Source of the DNA: VXPQ01 sp964608315
GTDB lineage: Bacteria > Bacteroidota > Rhodothermia > Rhodothermales > VXPQ01
Direction of reading: 5' to 3'
DNA length: 64,000 bases
Assembly: GCA_964608315.1 (NCBI GenBank)
Contig: CAZSNF010000004.1
Location: 62,001-126,000, forward strand
Shown piece after piece: positions 27,678 through 36,022 of this stretch (position 1 is the stretch's first letter; every line of letters starts with the position of its first letter). Both the position numbers and the translations under genes were made by a program. A model generated the notes under the pieces. It did no database searches. It worked only from the letters and a program-made list of their open reading frames with translations, and was not told the DNA's origin.

Positions 27678-28298
27678 TCAGGCTGGCGCGCCGTCGAAGA
27701 AATCGACCTTGCCGGATTTCAGGGAATACTCTGCTCCAATGATCCGCAGAGCGCCCTGATCGATGAGTTTACCGAGGATTTCCGAACCCTGCCGCAGCGC
27801 ATTCGCGGAGATGCGCACATTTTCCCGCACCGCCTGGCGCATTAACGTATCCGGGTCGCATCCGGGTTCCGTTTTCAACAGGTCTTCCACCGCAGGACGA
27901 ATCCGATTGACGATCGACGCCAGATTATCCGAGAGCGCCTCGTCCGGCCGCCGCAGGCTTTCCAGCGTCGCTCCGACTGCGCCGCATCCGGTGTGGCCCA
28001 ACACGACGAGAAGCCGTACGCCGAGATGCAGCGCGGCGTACTCTGCGCTGCCGATCTGGGACGGCGCGGCGATGTTTCCGGCCACGCGGATCACGAACAG
28101 GTCTCCGTATCCCTGATCGAAAATCTGCTCGACCGGGACCCGGGAATCGGAACAGGCCAGCACGGTGGCGAAGGGCGCCTGTCCTGCGACGAATTGCTCG
28201 CGTTTTTCCCGCGGGAGCGCTTTGACGCGTCGTACGCCGTCTGCGAAGCGGCGATTGCCTTCCTGCAGGCGTTCGAGGGCTTCAAGGGGTGAAATCAT
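27678..28298 (-). CDS. Beta-class carbonic anhydrase
   Basis: The start at 28298 (MISPLEALERLQEGN) gives 206 residues, the usual length; the open frame to 28514 would add an unrelated N-terminus running into a hairpin. All catalytic residues are present: Cys49, Asp51 and Arg53 in ACSDSR, and His102 and Cys105 in GHTGCG. The enzyme interconverts CO2 and bicarbonate in the cytoplasm. AGGAA lies 12-16 bp upstream as a weak ribosome binding site. No other genes for carbon metabolism are adjacent; the GyrI-like gene follows on the same strand. Confidence 0.95.
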   Translation of the reverse strand: MISPLEALERLQEGNRRFADGVRRVKALPREKREQFVAGQAPFATVLACSDSRVPVEQIFDQGYGDLFVIRVAGNIAAPSQIGSAEYAALHLGVRLLVVLGHTGCGAVGATLESLRRPDEALSDNLASIVNRIRPAVEDLLKTEPGCDPDTLMRQAVRENVRISANALRQGSEILGKLIDQGALRIIGAEYSLKSGKVDFFDGAPA

Positions 28299-28485
28299 CC
28301 GGTTCGGACATTCCTGGATGGGGATAGCGTCGTTTATACAAATCGGACATGCTAACCGCATCCGGCGCGTACCGGATCCCTTCGCCTGACAGAAGCCGCC
28401 AGGGAAGTCAGGTTTGCTCCCCGAGGGCCTGCTAACACTATGCAGGCGCTGCTTGAGATGGGTTTGCGACTGCATTTCTCCAGGC

Positions 28486-28512
28486 GGATGAGCGGCTGCA
28501 TACCGCTCATCC
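28486..28512. terminator. Strong hairpin between small membrane-protein gene and carbonic anhydrase
   Basis: GGATGAGCGG (28486-28495) pairs perfectly with CCGCTCATCC (28503-28512) across a 7-base loop, 14 bp after the stop of the minus-strand membrane-protein gene. No U-tract follows, so terminator function is tentative. Confidence 0.5.
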
Positions 28513-28525
28513 ACCCTTCGTAAGG

Positions 28526-28852
28526 TTAACCCTTGAGTCTGTTCACGGCCCTCACTGCAAGTACCGTGACGACGCCTGCGTACAGCGCGATGCTTACCTG
28601 ATCGAGGATCGCGTCCAGGTGACCGCCAACCGCGTGGATGTGGCTCAATACATCCGTAGATGCAGCGCCGCCGACCGCTAAAGTAACTACCAGATAGGCA
28701 GTAGCGTCCTCGGCGTCAATGGCCATCGCTGCATAGACCAGGCCCAGAATGACCAGCAGAAGCGCCGCGGTCCCCGAGCCGATTGCGTCGGGCGCCAGGC
28801 CCTCCACAATCGCCAGGAGGGTGATCAAACCGACAATAATTCTGACCGCCAT
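28526..28852 (-). CDS. Small three- or four-helix membrane protein inside an inverted-repeat cassette
   Basis: The start at 28852 (MAVRIIVGLITLLAIVEG) is set by a perfect AAGGAGG ribosome binding site at 28858-28864; the open frame upstream to 28915 was rejected. The 108-residue product is very hydrophobic, with helices around residues 3-20, 26-44, 50-66 and 83-100, and small residues typical of packed membrane bundles. No family was recognised. It is monocistronic, with a hairpin 14 bp downstream, and is enclosed by the inverted repeats at 28428 and 29112. Confidence 0.7.
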   Translation of the reverse strand: MAVRIIVGLITLLAIVEGLAPDAIGSGTAALLLVILGLVYAAMAIDAEDATAYLVVTLAVGGAASTDVLSHIHAVGGHLDAILDQVSIALYAGVVTVLAVRAVNRLKG

Positions 28853-29131
28853 GTTTTCCTCCTTGAATAAGTTGGGTGGGTTACGGACTGCGCCATCACA
28901 CAGCCGTGACGGCATACGACGCAGTTGTTGTACTGTCAGTATAGCGTCCCGGCGTCAATACTGCAAGAAAAATTCACAATTTTGCATATTTGCGCCCCTC
29001 GCAGCCTCCCGAAGGACGTTTCGCGTCCGCCATGCCCCGAATCCGCAGGCGTTTACCGTTGATTTCAACGACGCCGTCACAATGTCCTGTGTGCGCGAAC
29101 GCGAAGCGCCGCTGCATAGTGTTAACAGGCC

Positions 29132-29147
29132 CTAATCAGCGTATCCT
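29132..29147 (+). repeat. Dispersed repeat, copy f, forming the 3' end of the antiporter gene
   Basis: CTAATCAGCGTATCCT contributes the stop codon (TAG, minus strand) and the last codons of the Kef-like gene. It directly abuts the inverted-repeat cassette end at 29129. Confidence 0.6.
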
Positions 29148-30832
29148 GAAGTTTCAGGATTTCGTCCGCTTCGCAGCTCGCCCTGCGTTTCCGTTTCTGT
29201 GGAATGCAATGCGGCGAGACTGGCGTCGACGATAGCGCTGCTGGTCGTGTTTTCCGCCGTGACGACTTGCGTGGCGCCGGCTTCCTGCAGGGAATCCTTG
29301 TCCATGTCGTACCACGCCCGCGCGATGATAGTCAGATTCGGGGCTATTTTGCGAATGCTGCTCACCGCGAGTTCGGCGGCCCGGGTGTCGTTGATGCTGA
29401 TTATGACCAGGCGAGCATGTCTGCAACCGAGGCTTTCCAGGACTTCCAGTTGCGTGATGTCTCCAAGGACCGCCCTGTTTCCGGCTGCTTTTGCGGCCCG
29501 TACGTTATCGGCGTTGACATCGACAGCAATGGAAGCCATGCCCTTATCCTGTATCGCCCGGCACACTTCCCGTCCTGTCAGGCCATATCCGGCCACGATG
29601 ACATGTCCGCTATGCGGTTCGTGAACGTCGATGCCGGGAGGTTCCGCGTCCAGCATCCGATTCAACCATGGGACGCGGGATGCGCTAAGGGCCAGTTTGG
29701 GAGCGAGCGTGGCGCCCACGGGCGTAAGCAGCATGGACAGGATGATCGCCGTCAGCAAGTTGTGGGATAGCGTGGCTCCGAGGAGTCCGGTTCCCGAAGC
29801 GGTGTTCAAAAGCACGAACGAGAATTCGCCGATCTGGCACAGCGTGGCCGCCGACAGGATCCCTATGCGAAGAGGCAGGCGCAGGATCAGTGCGGTTCCA
29901 AGGATGATCGTGAATTTACCCGCGAGGATGATACCGAGAAGCCCGACGGTCGACGCCAGGTGTTCAAGCACATCCGAAATATTCAGCAACATGCCCACGG
30001 AAACGAAAAAGAGGCTGGCGAACACTTCGCGCGCAGAGATGAGGTCCGACATCGCCTGGTGGCGAAACTCGCTTCCGGCAACGACCAGTCCTGCCAGAAA
30101 CGCTCCGAGGGCCAGGGAAATTCCTGCTAACGACAGGGCCCATGCGATTCCGAAGCACACGAAAAATACCGCAAGAATAAAGATATCCCGCTGCCTTGTT
30201 CTGGCCACGATTGCAAGCAAACGGGGGACCAGATAGCGGGCTGCGATCAGCACGCCCGCAAGGATGGCCAGCGCAGTCCCGGCCGCAAGCAGGATTTCCT
30301 GCGTGGTGCCGCCCCCTCCGGCCAGAATAGGCACGGCCAGGATCATCGGAACCACGCACAAGTCCTGAAAGACAAGCATGCCGACAGCCAGCCGGCCGTG
30401 AGGCGCTTCCAGTTCGCCCCGCGTGGAGAGCCCGCGCAGGACCACGGCGGTGCTGGATACGGCGGCGACGCAGCCCAGAAATATCGCAGGCCCCGGCGCC
30501 AGACCAAACCAGTTGGCCACTACGGCAGTGCATGCCACTGTGAGGGTTACCTGAATTCCTCCACCCAGTAGCACGGCTCTCCAGAAACGCCGCAGCCGAT
30601 CAAGCGAGAGTTCGAGACCAATGCCGAAAAGCAGCAGCACGATGCCGATTTCAGCGAGGACTTCAACCTGATGCGTATCGTCCACGAGGCCCAACGCGGT
30701 GGGGCCGACCAGGGCGCCCGTCAGAATAAACCCGGCGATCGACGGGACCCCTGCGCGACGCAGAGCCGTGACGACCACAATCGCTGCCCCCAGTACGATG
30801 ACCAGATCCTTGAGATAGCCGATTTCGGGCAT
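29132..30832 (-). CDS. Kef/CPA2-type monovalent cation:proton antiporter with TrkA-N domain
   Basis: A 566-residue inner-membrane protein. About residues 1-385 form the CPA2 exchanger with 12-13 helices; motifs include VLAEIGIVLLLFGIGLEL, SSTAVVLRGL and VFQDLCVVPMI, the last with the ion-binding Asp. The C-terminal part starts a Rossmann TrkA-N domain at about 408 (HVIVAGYGLTGREV), which senses NAD(H), and continues with LGDITQLEVLESLG. Such proteins export K+ or Na+ in exchange for protons. The last codons and stop derive from the dispersed repeat next to the cassette, so the original C-terminus may have been altered by insertion. The gene is monocistronic. Confidence 0.92.
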   Translation of the reverse strand: MPEIGYLKDLVIVLGAAIVVVTALRRAGVPSIAGFILTGALVGPTALGLVDDTHQVEVLAEIGIVLLLFGIGLELSLDRLRRFWRAVLLGGGIQVTLTVACTAVVANWFGLAPGPAIFLGCVAAVSSTAVVLRGLSTRGELEAPHGRLAVGMLVFQDLCVVPMILAVPILAGGGGTTQEILLAAGTALAILAGVLIAARYLVPRLLAIVARTRQRDIFILAVFFVCFGIAWALSLAGISLALGAFLAGLVVAGSEFRHQAMSDLISAREVFASLFFVSVGMLLNISDVLEHLASTVGLLGIILAGKFTIILGTALILRLPLRIGILSAATLCQIGEFSFVLLNTASGTGLLGATLSHNLLTAIILSMLLTPVGATLAPKLALSASRVPWLNRMLDAEPPGIDVHEPHSGHVIVAGYGLTGREVCRAIQDKGMASIAVDVNADNVRAAKAAGNRAVLGDITQLEVLESLGCRHARLVIISINDTRAAELAVSSIRKIAPNLTIIARAWYDMDKDSLQEAGATQVVTAENTTSSAIVDASLAALHSTETETQGELRSGRNPETSGYAD

Positions 30833-30919
30833 GGGCTTGGGTCTTTTCCTGTGGATGCGACCTGACTCGGCCCGCCCGGCGCTTTCACCGCATCGCAGTG
30901 AATAAAGCCGAAGAAAGGG

Positions 30920-30991
30920 CTCCCCGGGTAGGACTCGAACCTACAACCCTGCGGTTAACAGCCGCATGCTCTACCATTGAGCTACCGAGGA
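30920..30991 (-). tRNA. tRNA-Asn (GTT)
   Basis: On the minus strand the sequence folds as a tRNA: acceptor arm TCCTCGG/CCGGGGA with discriminator G, D-arm GCTCAATGGTAGAGC, anticodon loop CTGTTAA (anticodon GTT) and T-loop TTCGAGT. CCA is not encoded; the bases after the discriminator are CCC. Confidence 0.93.
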
Positions 30992-31212
30992 GGGTAGGGG
31001 GACACAGAACATGTGCCTGTACCCCGAAAAACGGCCTATTTCATGATAACGCAGGCAAAAGGGACAGGTTCCAAAAGAATCTGCGCAAATGCGCTGCCAA
31101 AGCGGTTGCCTGCGCGGAACTTTCGACGAACGAAAGGCATTGATAATCATCCGGGCGCTGGTTGCTGAAATGGCGCGAAACAAGACAAGCAACCAGCAAC
31201 CAGCGTCGTAGG

Positions 31213-31299
31213 GCCCAAGTGGCGGAATTGGTAGACGCGCATGATTCAGGGTCATGTGCCCGTTAGGGCGTGGAGGTTCGAGTCCTCTCTTGGGCACCA
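31213..31299 (+). tRNA. tRNA-Leu (CAG)
   Basis: The 87-nt sequence has acceptor arm GCCCAAG/CTTGGGC, a long variable arm (GTGCCCGTTAGGGCGT) typical of class II tRNAs, anticodon loop TTCAGGG (anticodon CAG), T-loop TTCGAGT, and an encoded CCA at 31297-31299. It is divergent from the tRNA-Asn 221 bp away. Confidence 0.93.
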
Positions 31300-31381
31300 A
31301 TACGGAACGCATACGATTACGATAACGCACGCGACGCGCGCGTACTGAGATACGCTGCGTACGCCTCCCCGGAAATGCAAC

Positions 31382-31960
31382 ATGAGTCAGGCCATGCGTC
31401 AGAGCGAGCAGGGCGCCGGTCCGTCGGTTCTGCGTTTCGACGCCCGGCTCTTTCAGCATCCTCAAACGGCAAAGGCCGGTTCGAAGGTCTTTCTCACCGT
31501 TCCAAAGCGGGTCGCCGGGCAATTTCCCTCGGGCGGCGCGACCAGGGTCGAAGGCGTCATGAACGGTCAGCCTTTCCGGGCGCTCATGGAGCCCGACCTA
31601 TCCGGAGGGCACTGGCTGCATGTGAACAAGGCCATGCGCAGGGGCGCCGGCGCCGACGTGGGCGACACGGTGCAACTCGCTATCCTCGGACCGGAGCCCG
31701 AACCGACGCTTGCCGAGGATTTCCGGATCGCCCTTACCGCTTCTCGCGATGCGGAGGCGTTGTGGAAGGACCTCACCCTCCTGGGCCGTCTCGATTGGGT
31801 CCGCTGGATCGAAGCAGCCAGGAAGCCCGAGACCCGGCCCCGCCGGATCAGACGGGCTGTCGAACAGCTTTCCTCAGGAGATCGGCGCGCTTGTTGCGTG
31901 AATGTCTATGAATTTATGCTGGATCGGATTCGGGAAGATGAGCAGGCCAGGGAATCCTGA
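31382..31960 (+). CDS. DUF1905/YdeI-OmdA-like protein
   Basis: A 192-residue cytoplasmic protein with two parts. Residues ~16-105 form a DUF1905 beta-barrel (FDARLFQHPQTAKAGSKVFLTVP, then GHWLHVNKAMRRGAGADVGDTV). Residues ~115-180 form a YdeI/OmdA-like helical domain (LAEDFRIALTASRDAEALWKDL and WIEAARKPETRPRRIRRAVEQL). The combination is common in Bacteroidota; E. coli YdeI relatives are linked to bacteriocin or polymyxin tolerance, but no biochemical role is established. The neighbouring PD40 gene is convergent and begins its stop codon at the base after this gene ends. Confidence 0.8.
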   Translation: MSQAMRQSEQGAGPSVLRFDARLFQHPQTAKAGSKVFLTVPKRVAGQFPSGGATRVEGVMNGQPFRALMEPDLSGGHWLHVNKAMRRGAGADVGDTVQLAILGPEPEPTLAEDFRIALTASRDAEALWKDLTLLGRLDWVRWIEAARKPETRPRRIRRAVEQLSSGDRRACCVNVYEFMLDRIREDEQARES

Positions 31961-33091
31961 TCATTCCTCGACCCATTCCGCAAGGAAGACATTCGTGTCG
32001 TTCGTGTCCGCGTTGTTCCGGTTCGAGCCGAACGCCAGATAGCGCCCGTCCGGGCTGAATACGGGGAATCCGTCGAACGCCTCGGAGTGCGTGATGCGCG
32101 TCAGGCCGGTTCCGTCCGCCCCGATCATATAGATTTCAAACTCCCGTCCGTTCGGGTCCTCGTGGTTGGAACTGAACAGGATGCGCTTCCCGTCGGGATG
32201 CCAGTAGGGAGCGAAGTTGGCCCCGCCGAGGTGGGTCACCTGGCGCACGTTCGAGCCGTCCGCATCCATGACGTAAATATCCAGTTCGCCGGGCCGCAGG
32301 AGGCCTTGTTCGAGAAGGCGGAGATAGTCGTCCTGTTCCGGCCCCGGTTCGGGGTAATGCGCCCGCCACACGATTTGCGAACCGTCGGGGGAGTAGAAAG
32401 CGCCCCCGTCGTACCCGATGCGGTTCGTCAGCCGCTGTACGTCGGAGCCGTCCGGCGCCATCGAGTACAGTTCCAGATCGCCGTCGCGCATGCTCGTGAA
32501 CACGATCCGGTCCCCGACCGGCGAAAAGGTGGCCTCCGCGTCATAGCCGTCGGTTTCGGTGAGCCGGCGCAGATTGCTGCCGTCCGCATCCGCCGCGAAG
32601 ATGTCGTAACTCTTGTAGATGGGCCACACGTAGCCTTGCGAGAAATCCGGGACAGGCGGGCAGGCCGGGTCGGCAAGATGCGTGGATGAGTAAAGAATCT
32701 GATCCCCCGACGGATAAAAATAGGAACAGGTAGTGCGTCCGTCGCCGGTGCTCACCATGCGGGATTCCCCTGTTTCCAGATTGTCCATGACGTAGATCTG
32801 GTCGCACCCGGCGCCCGGTTTGCGGGCCTGGTAGATAAGCGCCGATCCGTCGAACGCCCAGTACGCTTCGGCGTTTTCTCCGCCGGAGGTCAACTGGCGG
32901 ACATTGCGCAGGTGCGTTTCTCCGGGTTGCGCGTGATCGGTTGCCTGGAGAGCCTCCTGGGCTGCATCTTCTCCGGCGGCGTGCGGCTCGCTATCTGTGC
33001 CGCAGGCGGCGAGGAACAGTGCGGCGGCGAAGAAGACGGCGCCCGTGAACAGGGGTGTGGCTATCTGCGTACGACGAGGCAAGAACGTCAT
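31961..33091 (-). CDS. TolB-like PD40 beta-propeller lipoprotein
   Basis: The start at 33091 (MTFLPRRTQ) gives 376 residues with a lipobox FLAAC ending at Cys30; the open frame to 33274 was trimmed. The mature part consists of PD40 (WD40-like) blades, each with an FSPDG-type core and an ADGS..RRLT edge: DADGSNLRRLTETDGYDAEATFSPVGDR, then APDGSDVQRLT, DADGSNVRQVT and GADGTGLTRIT. It forms a six-bladed TolB-like propeller in the periplasm or on the outer membrane. Its start codon is only 25 bp from that of the divergent M28 peptidase, which suggests a shared control region and a functional link. No catalytic motif was found. Confidence 0.88.
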   Translation of the reverse strand: MTFLPRRTQIATPLFTGAVFFAAALFLAACGTDSEPHAAGEDAAQEALQATDHAQPGETHLRNVRQLTSGGENAEAYWAFDGSALIYQARKPGAGCDQIYVMDNLETGESRMVSTGDGRTTCSYFYPSGDQILYSSTHLADPACPPVPDFSQGYVWPIYKSYDIFAADADGSNLRRLTETDGYDAEATFSPVGDRIVFTSMRDGDLELYSMAPDGSDVQRLTNRIGYDGGAFYSPDGSQIVWRAHYPEPGPEQDDYLRLLEQGLLRPGELDIYVMDADGSNVRQVTHLGGANFAPYWHPDGKRILFSSNHEDPNGREFEIYMIGADGTGLTRITHSEAFDGFPVFSPDGRYLAFGSNRNNADTNDTNVFLAEWVEE

Positions 33092-33116
33092 GCTTCCGTT
33101 ACGTGAGAGATTCGTT

Positions 33117-34937
33117 ATGATTTTTTCCCGATATGCGGCTTTTCTTGCGGCGCTGTGCGCGGTCGCTATTGCATGGTCGATCAGCGACCCGGCTTTCGGA
33201 CAGGTGTTGTGTCCCTCTGTGGCCGAGGTGACGCACGACCTGCCTGCCGATCCGACCGAGGCCATGCGGCACATCCGCTATCTGGCCGACGACCGGCTCG
33301 AAGGCCGCGAAGTCGGATCGCGGGGGGCCTGGTGCGCCGGGGAATATATTGCCGGAGAACTGCAAAGCCTCGGACTCACCCCCGCCGGATCCAACCACGG
33401 TTTCTTTCACCATTTTTCGGTTCGGAAAGGGGTCCGGGTCGGTTCCGGCAACGCACTGCGCGTGGCGGGGCGAGCATACATGATCGGCTCGGAGTGGGTT
33501 CCCCTCGGTTTTTCGGCGAGCGGTCATATGGAGCACGCGCTGGCGTACGGCGGGCACGGGCTGAGCGGAGATGATCCGGCGGACGACGACAGCGGAGCCG
33601 GAAAAGACGACGCGCAGGAAGCCGGGGACGAGCACGCCCGCATGGATATTTCCGGCAGGATCGTCGTGGTGGAATGGGGCGACCCCGATGCGCCGCACGG
33701 CATGTCGCTCCGGGGCGATTCTCATTTCAAGGCGATGGAGGCATCCGGGCGCGGCGCTGCGGCTCTGCTGGTGCTGGCGCCGGAGGGCATGCGTCTTCCG
33801 GATCCTTCCGGCGAAACCCGCGCTGCGTTGTCCATTCCTGTCGTCATGGTTGGCGGAGAGGCCGCCGAACTGGTTCGCACGGCTGCGCAGGAAGGAAGCT
33901 CCGCGAGACTCGCTGTGGACATTTCCCCGGAGGAGGCCGAGGCTCGTAACGTGGTGGCCCTGCTGCCCGGCGCCGATCCGGACCGCGCGCGGGAATACAT
34001 TATCGCAGGCGCTCACTACGATCACCTGGGTTTCGGGGACGACGGCTCGCTGGCGCCCGATTCCCGGGATGTGCACAACGGCGCCGACGACAACGCCAGC
34101 GGCGTCGCGGCGGTGATCGAAATCGCCCGGCGGCTGGCCGGCGGGCCGCCTCTTGACCGGGGCGTACTGTTCATGGCCTTTACCGGCGAGGAGAAGGGCC
34201 TGTGGGGATCGGCCCGCTTCGTGGCGGAGCCGACCGTGCCGCTGGACGATGCAGCCGCCATGCTCAATTTCGACATGGTGGGCCGGATGCAGGATCGCAG
34301 CCTGACCGTTTTCGGAACCGGCACCGCGGAAGAATGGGATGGCGTGCTGGACGACGCCAATGCCGACCTCTCCGAGCCGCTCGCGGTAGCCGGGGTGGCC
34401 GACGGGTACGGCCCTTCGGATCATTCCTCGTTCTATGCGGAAGGCATTCCGGTGCTTCATTTTTTCACGAATACCCATGAGGATTATCACCGCCCCTCGG
34501 ACGACTGGCAGAAGGTCAACGGGGAGGGAGTGGATCTGGTGGTCGAACTGGCAAGCGGGGTCGTGCGCCGGCTTGCAGGCGGAGACGCTGCGGACGCGGT
34601 TGCGCTGACTGCCGTGGCGCAGGCGCCTCCCTCGCCGGGCGGCGGCAGTGCTTCCTCGACCAGCGGGTACGGCGCGGCGTATCTGGGGTCCATTCCCGAC
34701 ATGACCCCGCGCGATACGGGGTTGCGGCTCACGGGAGTGCGGGCGGGAAGCCCTGCGGAAGAGGGTGGTCTCCGGGCCGGGGACATCGTGGTGGAATTCG
34801 CCGGTAAGCCCATCGCCGATATTTACGCATATACTTATGCGCTGCGCGAGCAATCCCCCGGTGATGTGGTGAAGATTGTCGTGGAGCGGGATGGGGAGGA
34901 GGTCACGCTGGAGGTGACGCTGGGCGAGCGGAGGTAG
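33117..34937 (+). CDS. Secreted M28-family zinc aminopeptidase with PA and PDZ domains
   Basis: The chosen start (ATG 33117) gives 606 residues and a signal peptide; ATG 33090 is an alternative. After an N-terminal cap comes a PA-like insert (about 130-270). The di-zinc M28 core follows, with ligands in GAHYDHLGF (~300), NGADDNASG (~323), GEEKGLWG (~357, including the catalytic Glu), LNFDMVG (~385) and HEDYHRPSDD (~457). The C-terminus is a PDZ domain (about 515-606, GLRLTGVRAGSPAEEGGLRA). The enzyme probably trims N-terminal residues from peptides in the periplasm. It is divergent from the PD40 lipoprotein. Confidence 0.92.
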   Translation: MIFSRYAAFLAALCAVAIAWSISDPAFGQVLCPSVAEVTHDLPADPTEAMRHIRYLADDRLEGREVGSRGAWCAGEYIAGELQSLGLTPAGSNHGFFHHFSVRKGVRVGSGNALRVAGRAYMIGSEWVPLGFSASGHMEHALAYGGHGLSGDDPADDDSGAGKDDAQEAGDEHARMDISGRIVVVEWGDPDAPHGMSLRGDSHFKAMEASGRGAAALLVLAPEGMRLPDPSGETRAALSIPVVMVGGEAAELVRTAAQEGSSARLAVDISPEEAEARNVVALLPGADPDRAREYIIAGAHYDHLGFGDDGSLAPDSRDVHNGADDNASGVAAVIEIARRLAGGPPLDRGVLFMAFTGEEKGLWGSARFVAEPTVPLDDAAAMLNFDMVGRMQDRSLTVFGTGTAEEWDGVLDDANADLSEPLAVAGVADGYGPSDHSSFYAEGIPVLHFFTNTHEDYHRPSDDWQKVNGEGVDLVVELASGVVRRLAGGDAADAVALTAVAQAPPSPGGGSASSTSGYGAAYLGSIPDMTPRDTGLRLTGVRAGSPAEEGGLRAGDIVVEFAGKPIADIYAYTYALREQSPGDVVKIVVERDGEEVTLEVTLGERR

Positions 34938-35007
34938 GGTGGCGAGAGGCTTGATTTTTACGCCCGGCTGCTTTCGATCCCGGAGCGGATCATCTTTGCG
35001 CGATATT

Positions 35008-35022
35008 GATTGCAATGCAATC
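35008..35022. promoter_or_regulatory. Perfect 15-bp palindrome upstream of fitA-like gene (candidate operator)
   Basis: GATTGCAATGCAATC is a 7-1-7 palindrome 43 bp before the antitoxin start. FitA-type ribbon-helix-helix antitoxins repress their own operons by binding such dyads, so this is the likely operator. Confidence 0.55.
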
Positions 35023-35064
35023 GTTTCGTAAATTTGTGTCGAACAAAACGAAAAAGGCATTGGC

Positions 35065-35307
35065 ATGGCGAGCATCACGATTCGCAATCTGGGCGACGAC
35101 GTAAAAATGCGCCTTCGCAAGCGGGCGGTCGGGCATGGCCGCTCAATGGAAGCAGAAGCTCGCGCGATTCTGCGCGAGGCGGTCGAGCGCAAACCGGACG
35201 CTCGAAGCCTGGCGGACATTATCTGTTCGTATTTTGGCCCGGAAAACGGCGTTGACCTGGATCTGCCGCCAAGGGAACCTGGTCGCGAGCCGCCATCCTT
35301 CGATTGA
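35065..35307 (+). CDS. FitA-like ribbon-helix-helix antitoxin
   Basis: An 80-residue protein. The N-terminal MASITIRNLGDDVKMRLRKR is the beta-strand and first helix of a FitA/StbC-type ribbon-helix-helix DNA-binding domain. GRSMEAEARAILREAV follows, the typical second helix of FitA antitoxins. The C-terminal tail (DLDLPPREPGREPPSFD) would wrap around and inhibit the PIN toxin encoded 9 bp downstream. A palindrome 43 bp upstream is a probable autoregulatory site. The pair is a complete VapBC/FitAB module. Confidence 0.88.
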   Translation: MASITIRNLGDDVKMRLRKRAVGHGRSMEAEARAILREAVERKPDARSLADIICSYFGPENGVDLDLPPREPGREPPSFD

Positions 35308-35316
35308 ATTGTAATC

Positions 35317-35742
35317 ATGTCTGTGTTGCTGGATACGAATGTCGTGTCCGAATTGCTTCGCAAGTCGCCCGATCCGGTTGCCAGAGCCTGGGTTGACGCT
35401 CATCTTTCGGAAGTCCTGTTCTTTTCAGCGGTTGGCGAGGCAGAGTTGCGCTATGGCGCCGCCATTCTGGCGGTCGGTCGGCGGCGCGAATTGCTTGTTT
35501 CGAAGATTGAGCGAATGTTGCGGGACGCTTTCGCAAGCCGGATTCTTCCGTTCGACAGCGCTGCGGCCTGCGCCTATGCGGATATTGCCGCCATGCGCCG
35601 TTTGGCCGGCCGTCCCGTCTCGCCCCCGGATTGCCAGATCGCCGCCATTGCCCGCTCTCGCAGTATGGCCGTGGCGACGAGGAACGTTCGGGACTTCGAC
35701 GACATGGGAATCGAAGTCATTAATCCCTGGACGGGCGCATAA
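35317..35742 (+). CDS. FitB/VapC-like PIN-domain toxin
   Basis: A 141-residue PIN-domain ribonuclease. The active-site acids are present: Asp6 in LLDTNVVSELLR, the Glu in VGEAELRYG, the Asp in PPDCQIAAIA, and the final ATRNVRDFDDMG motif that holds the fourth acidic residue. FitB-type toxins cleave RNA, often tRNA, unless bound by FitA. The start is 10 bp after the antitoxin stop, so both are co-transcribed. No sign of decay. Confidence 0.9.
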   Translation: MSVLLDTNVVSELLRKSPDPVARAWVDAHLSEVLFFSAVGEAELRYGAAILAVGRRRELLVSKIERMLRDAFASRILPFDSAAACAYADIAAMRRLAGRPVSPPDCQIAAIARSRSMAVATRNVRDFDDMGIEVINPWTGA

Positions 35743-35894
35743 GCGAATAAATCACGGCGCGAACTCGTGTGCCGCCGGCAGTTGCACAGCGTCCGTAACG
35801 TTCGAATCCGGATGACGGCAGATGTTGACCGCGCCCGCTTTTTTCACAGTACATTCATGCTTCAGGGCAGCCCCGGATGCGTTATGTATTTATA

Positions 35895-35911
35895 TTTAGA
35901 CTTAATCTAAA
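35895..35911. promoter_or_regulatory. 17-bp palindromic site upstream of the chelatase-like gene
   Basis: TTTAGACTTAATCTAAA has 6-bp arms and a 5-bp spacer. Its exact reverse complement occurs at 39446-39462 in front of the haem-uptake operon. No further copy was noticed in the window. Size and symmetry fit a dimeric metalloregulator of the Fur or DtxR type; this is inference. Confidence 0.55.
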
Positions 35912-35926
35912 GATGCTTTTATTCAA

Positions 35927-35943
35927 GGATACGCTGATTAAGT
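35927..35943 (-). repeat. Dispersed repeat, copy g (consensus form)
   Basis: GGATACGCTGATTAAGT is 16 bp downstream of the 17-bp palindrome. Confidence 0.6.
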
Positions 35944-36022
35944 CCGCAAAGCCCAAAAGGTCCTTAAATTAGGGTGCCCTGAAATCAGAAGCCTGCCCAA
36001 TCTGCCCTCTTCCCGTAGCATT

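Larger units (their letters stand above)
28428..29129. mobile_element. 702-bp cassette bounded by the 18-bp inverted repeat, carrying a small membrane-protein gene
   Basis: CCTGCTAACACTATGCAG (28428-28445) is inverted relative to CTGCATAGTGTTAACAGG (29112-29129), with one mismatch. These are the same ends as the 259-bp cassette at 9066-9324. The only gene inside encodes a 108-residue membrane protein. No transposase is present. The right end lies inside a ~90-bp repeat also found at 9360-9455 and abuts the short dispersed repeat. Confidence 0.55.

Noticed and set aside
30898..31143. 81-codon ORF over the tRNA-Asn gene
   Set aside because: It overlaps a clear tRNA on the other strand and its sequence is explained by that RNA gene.
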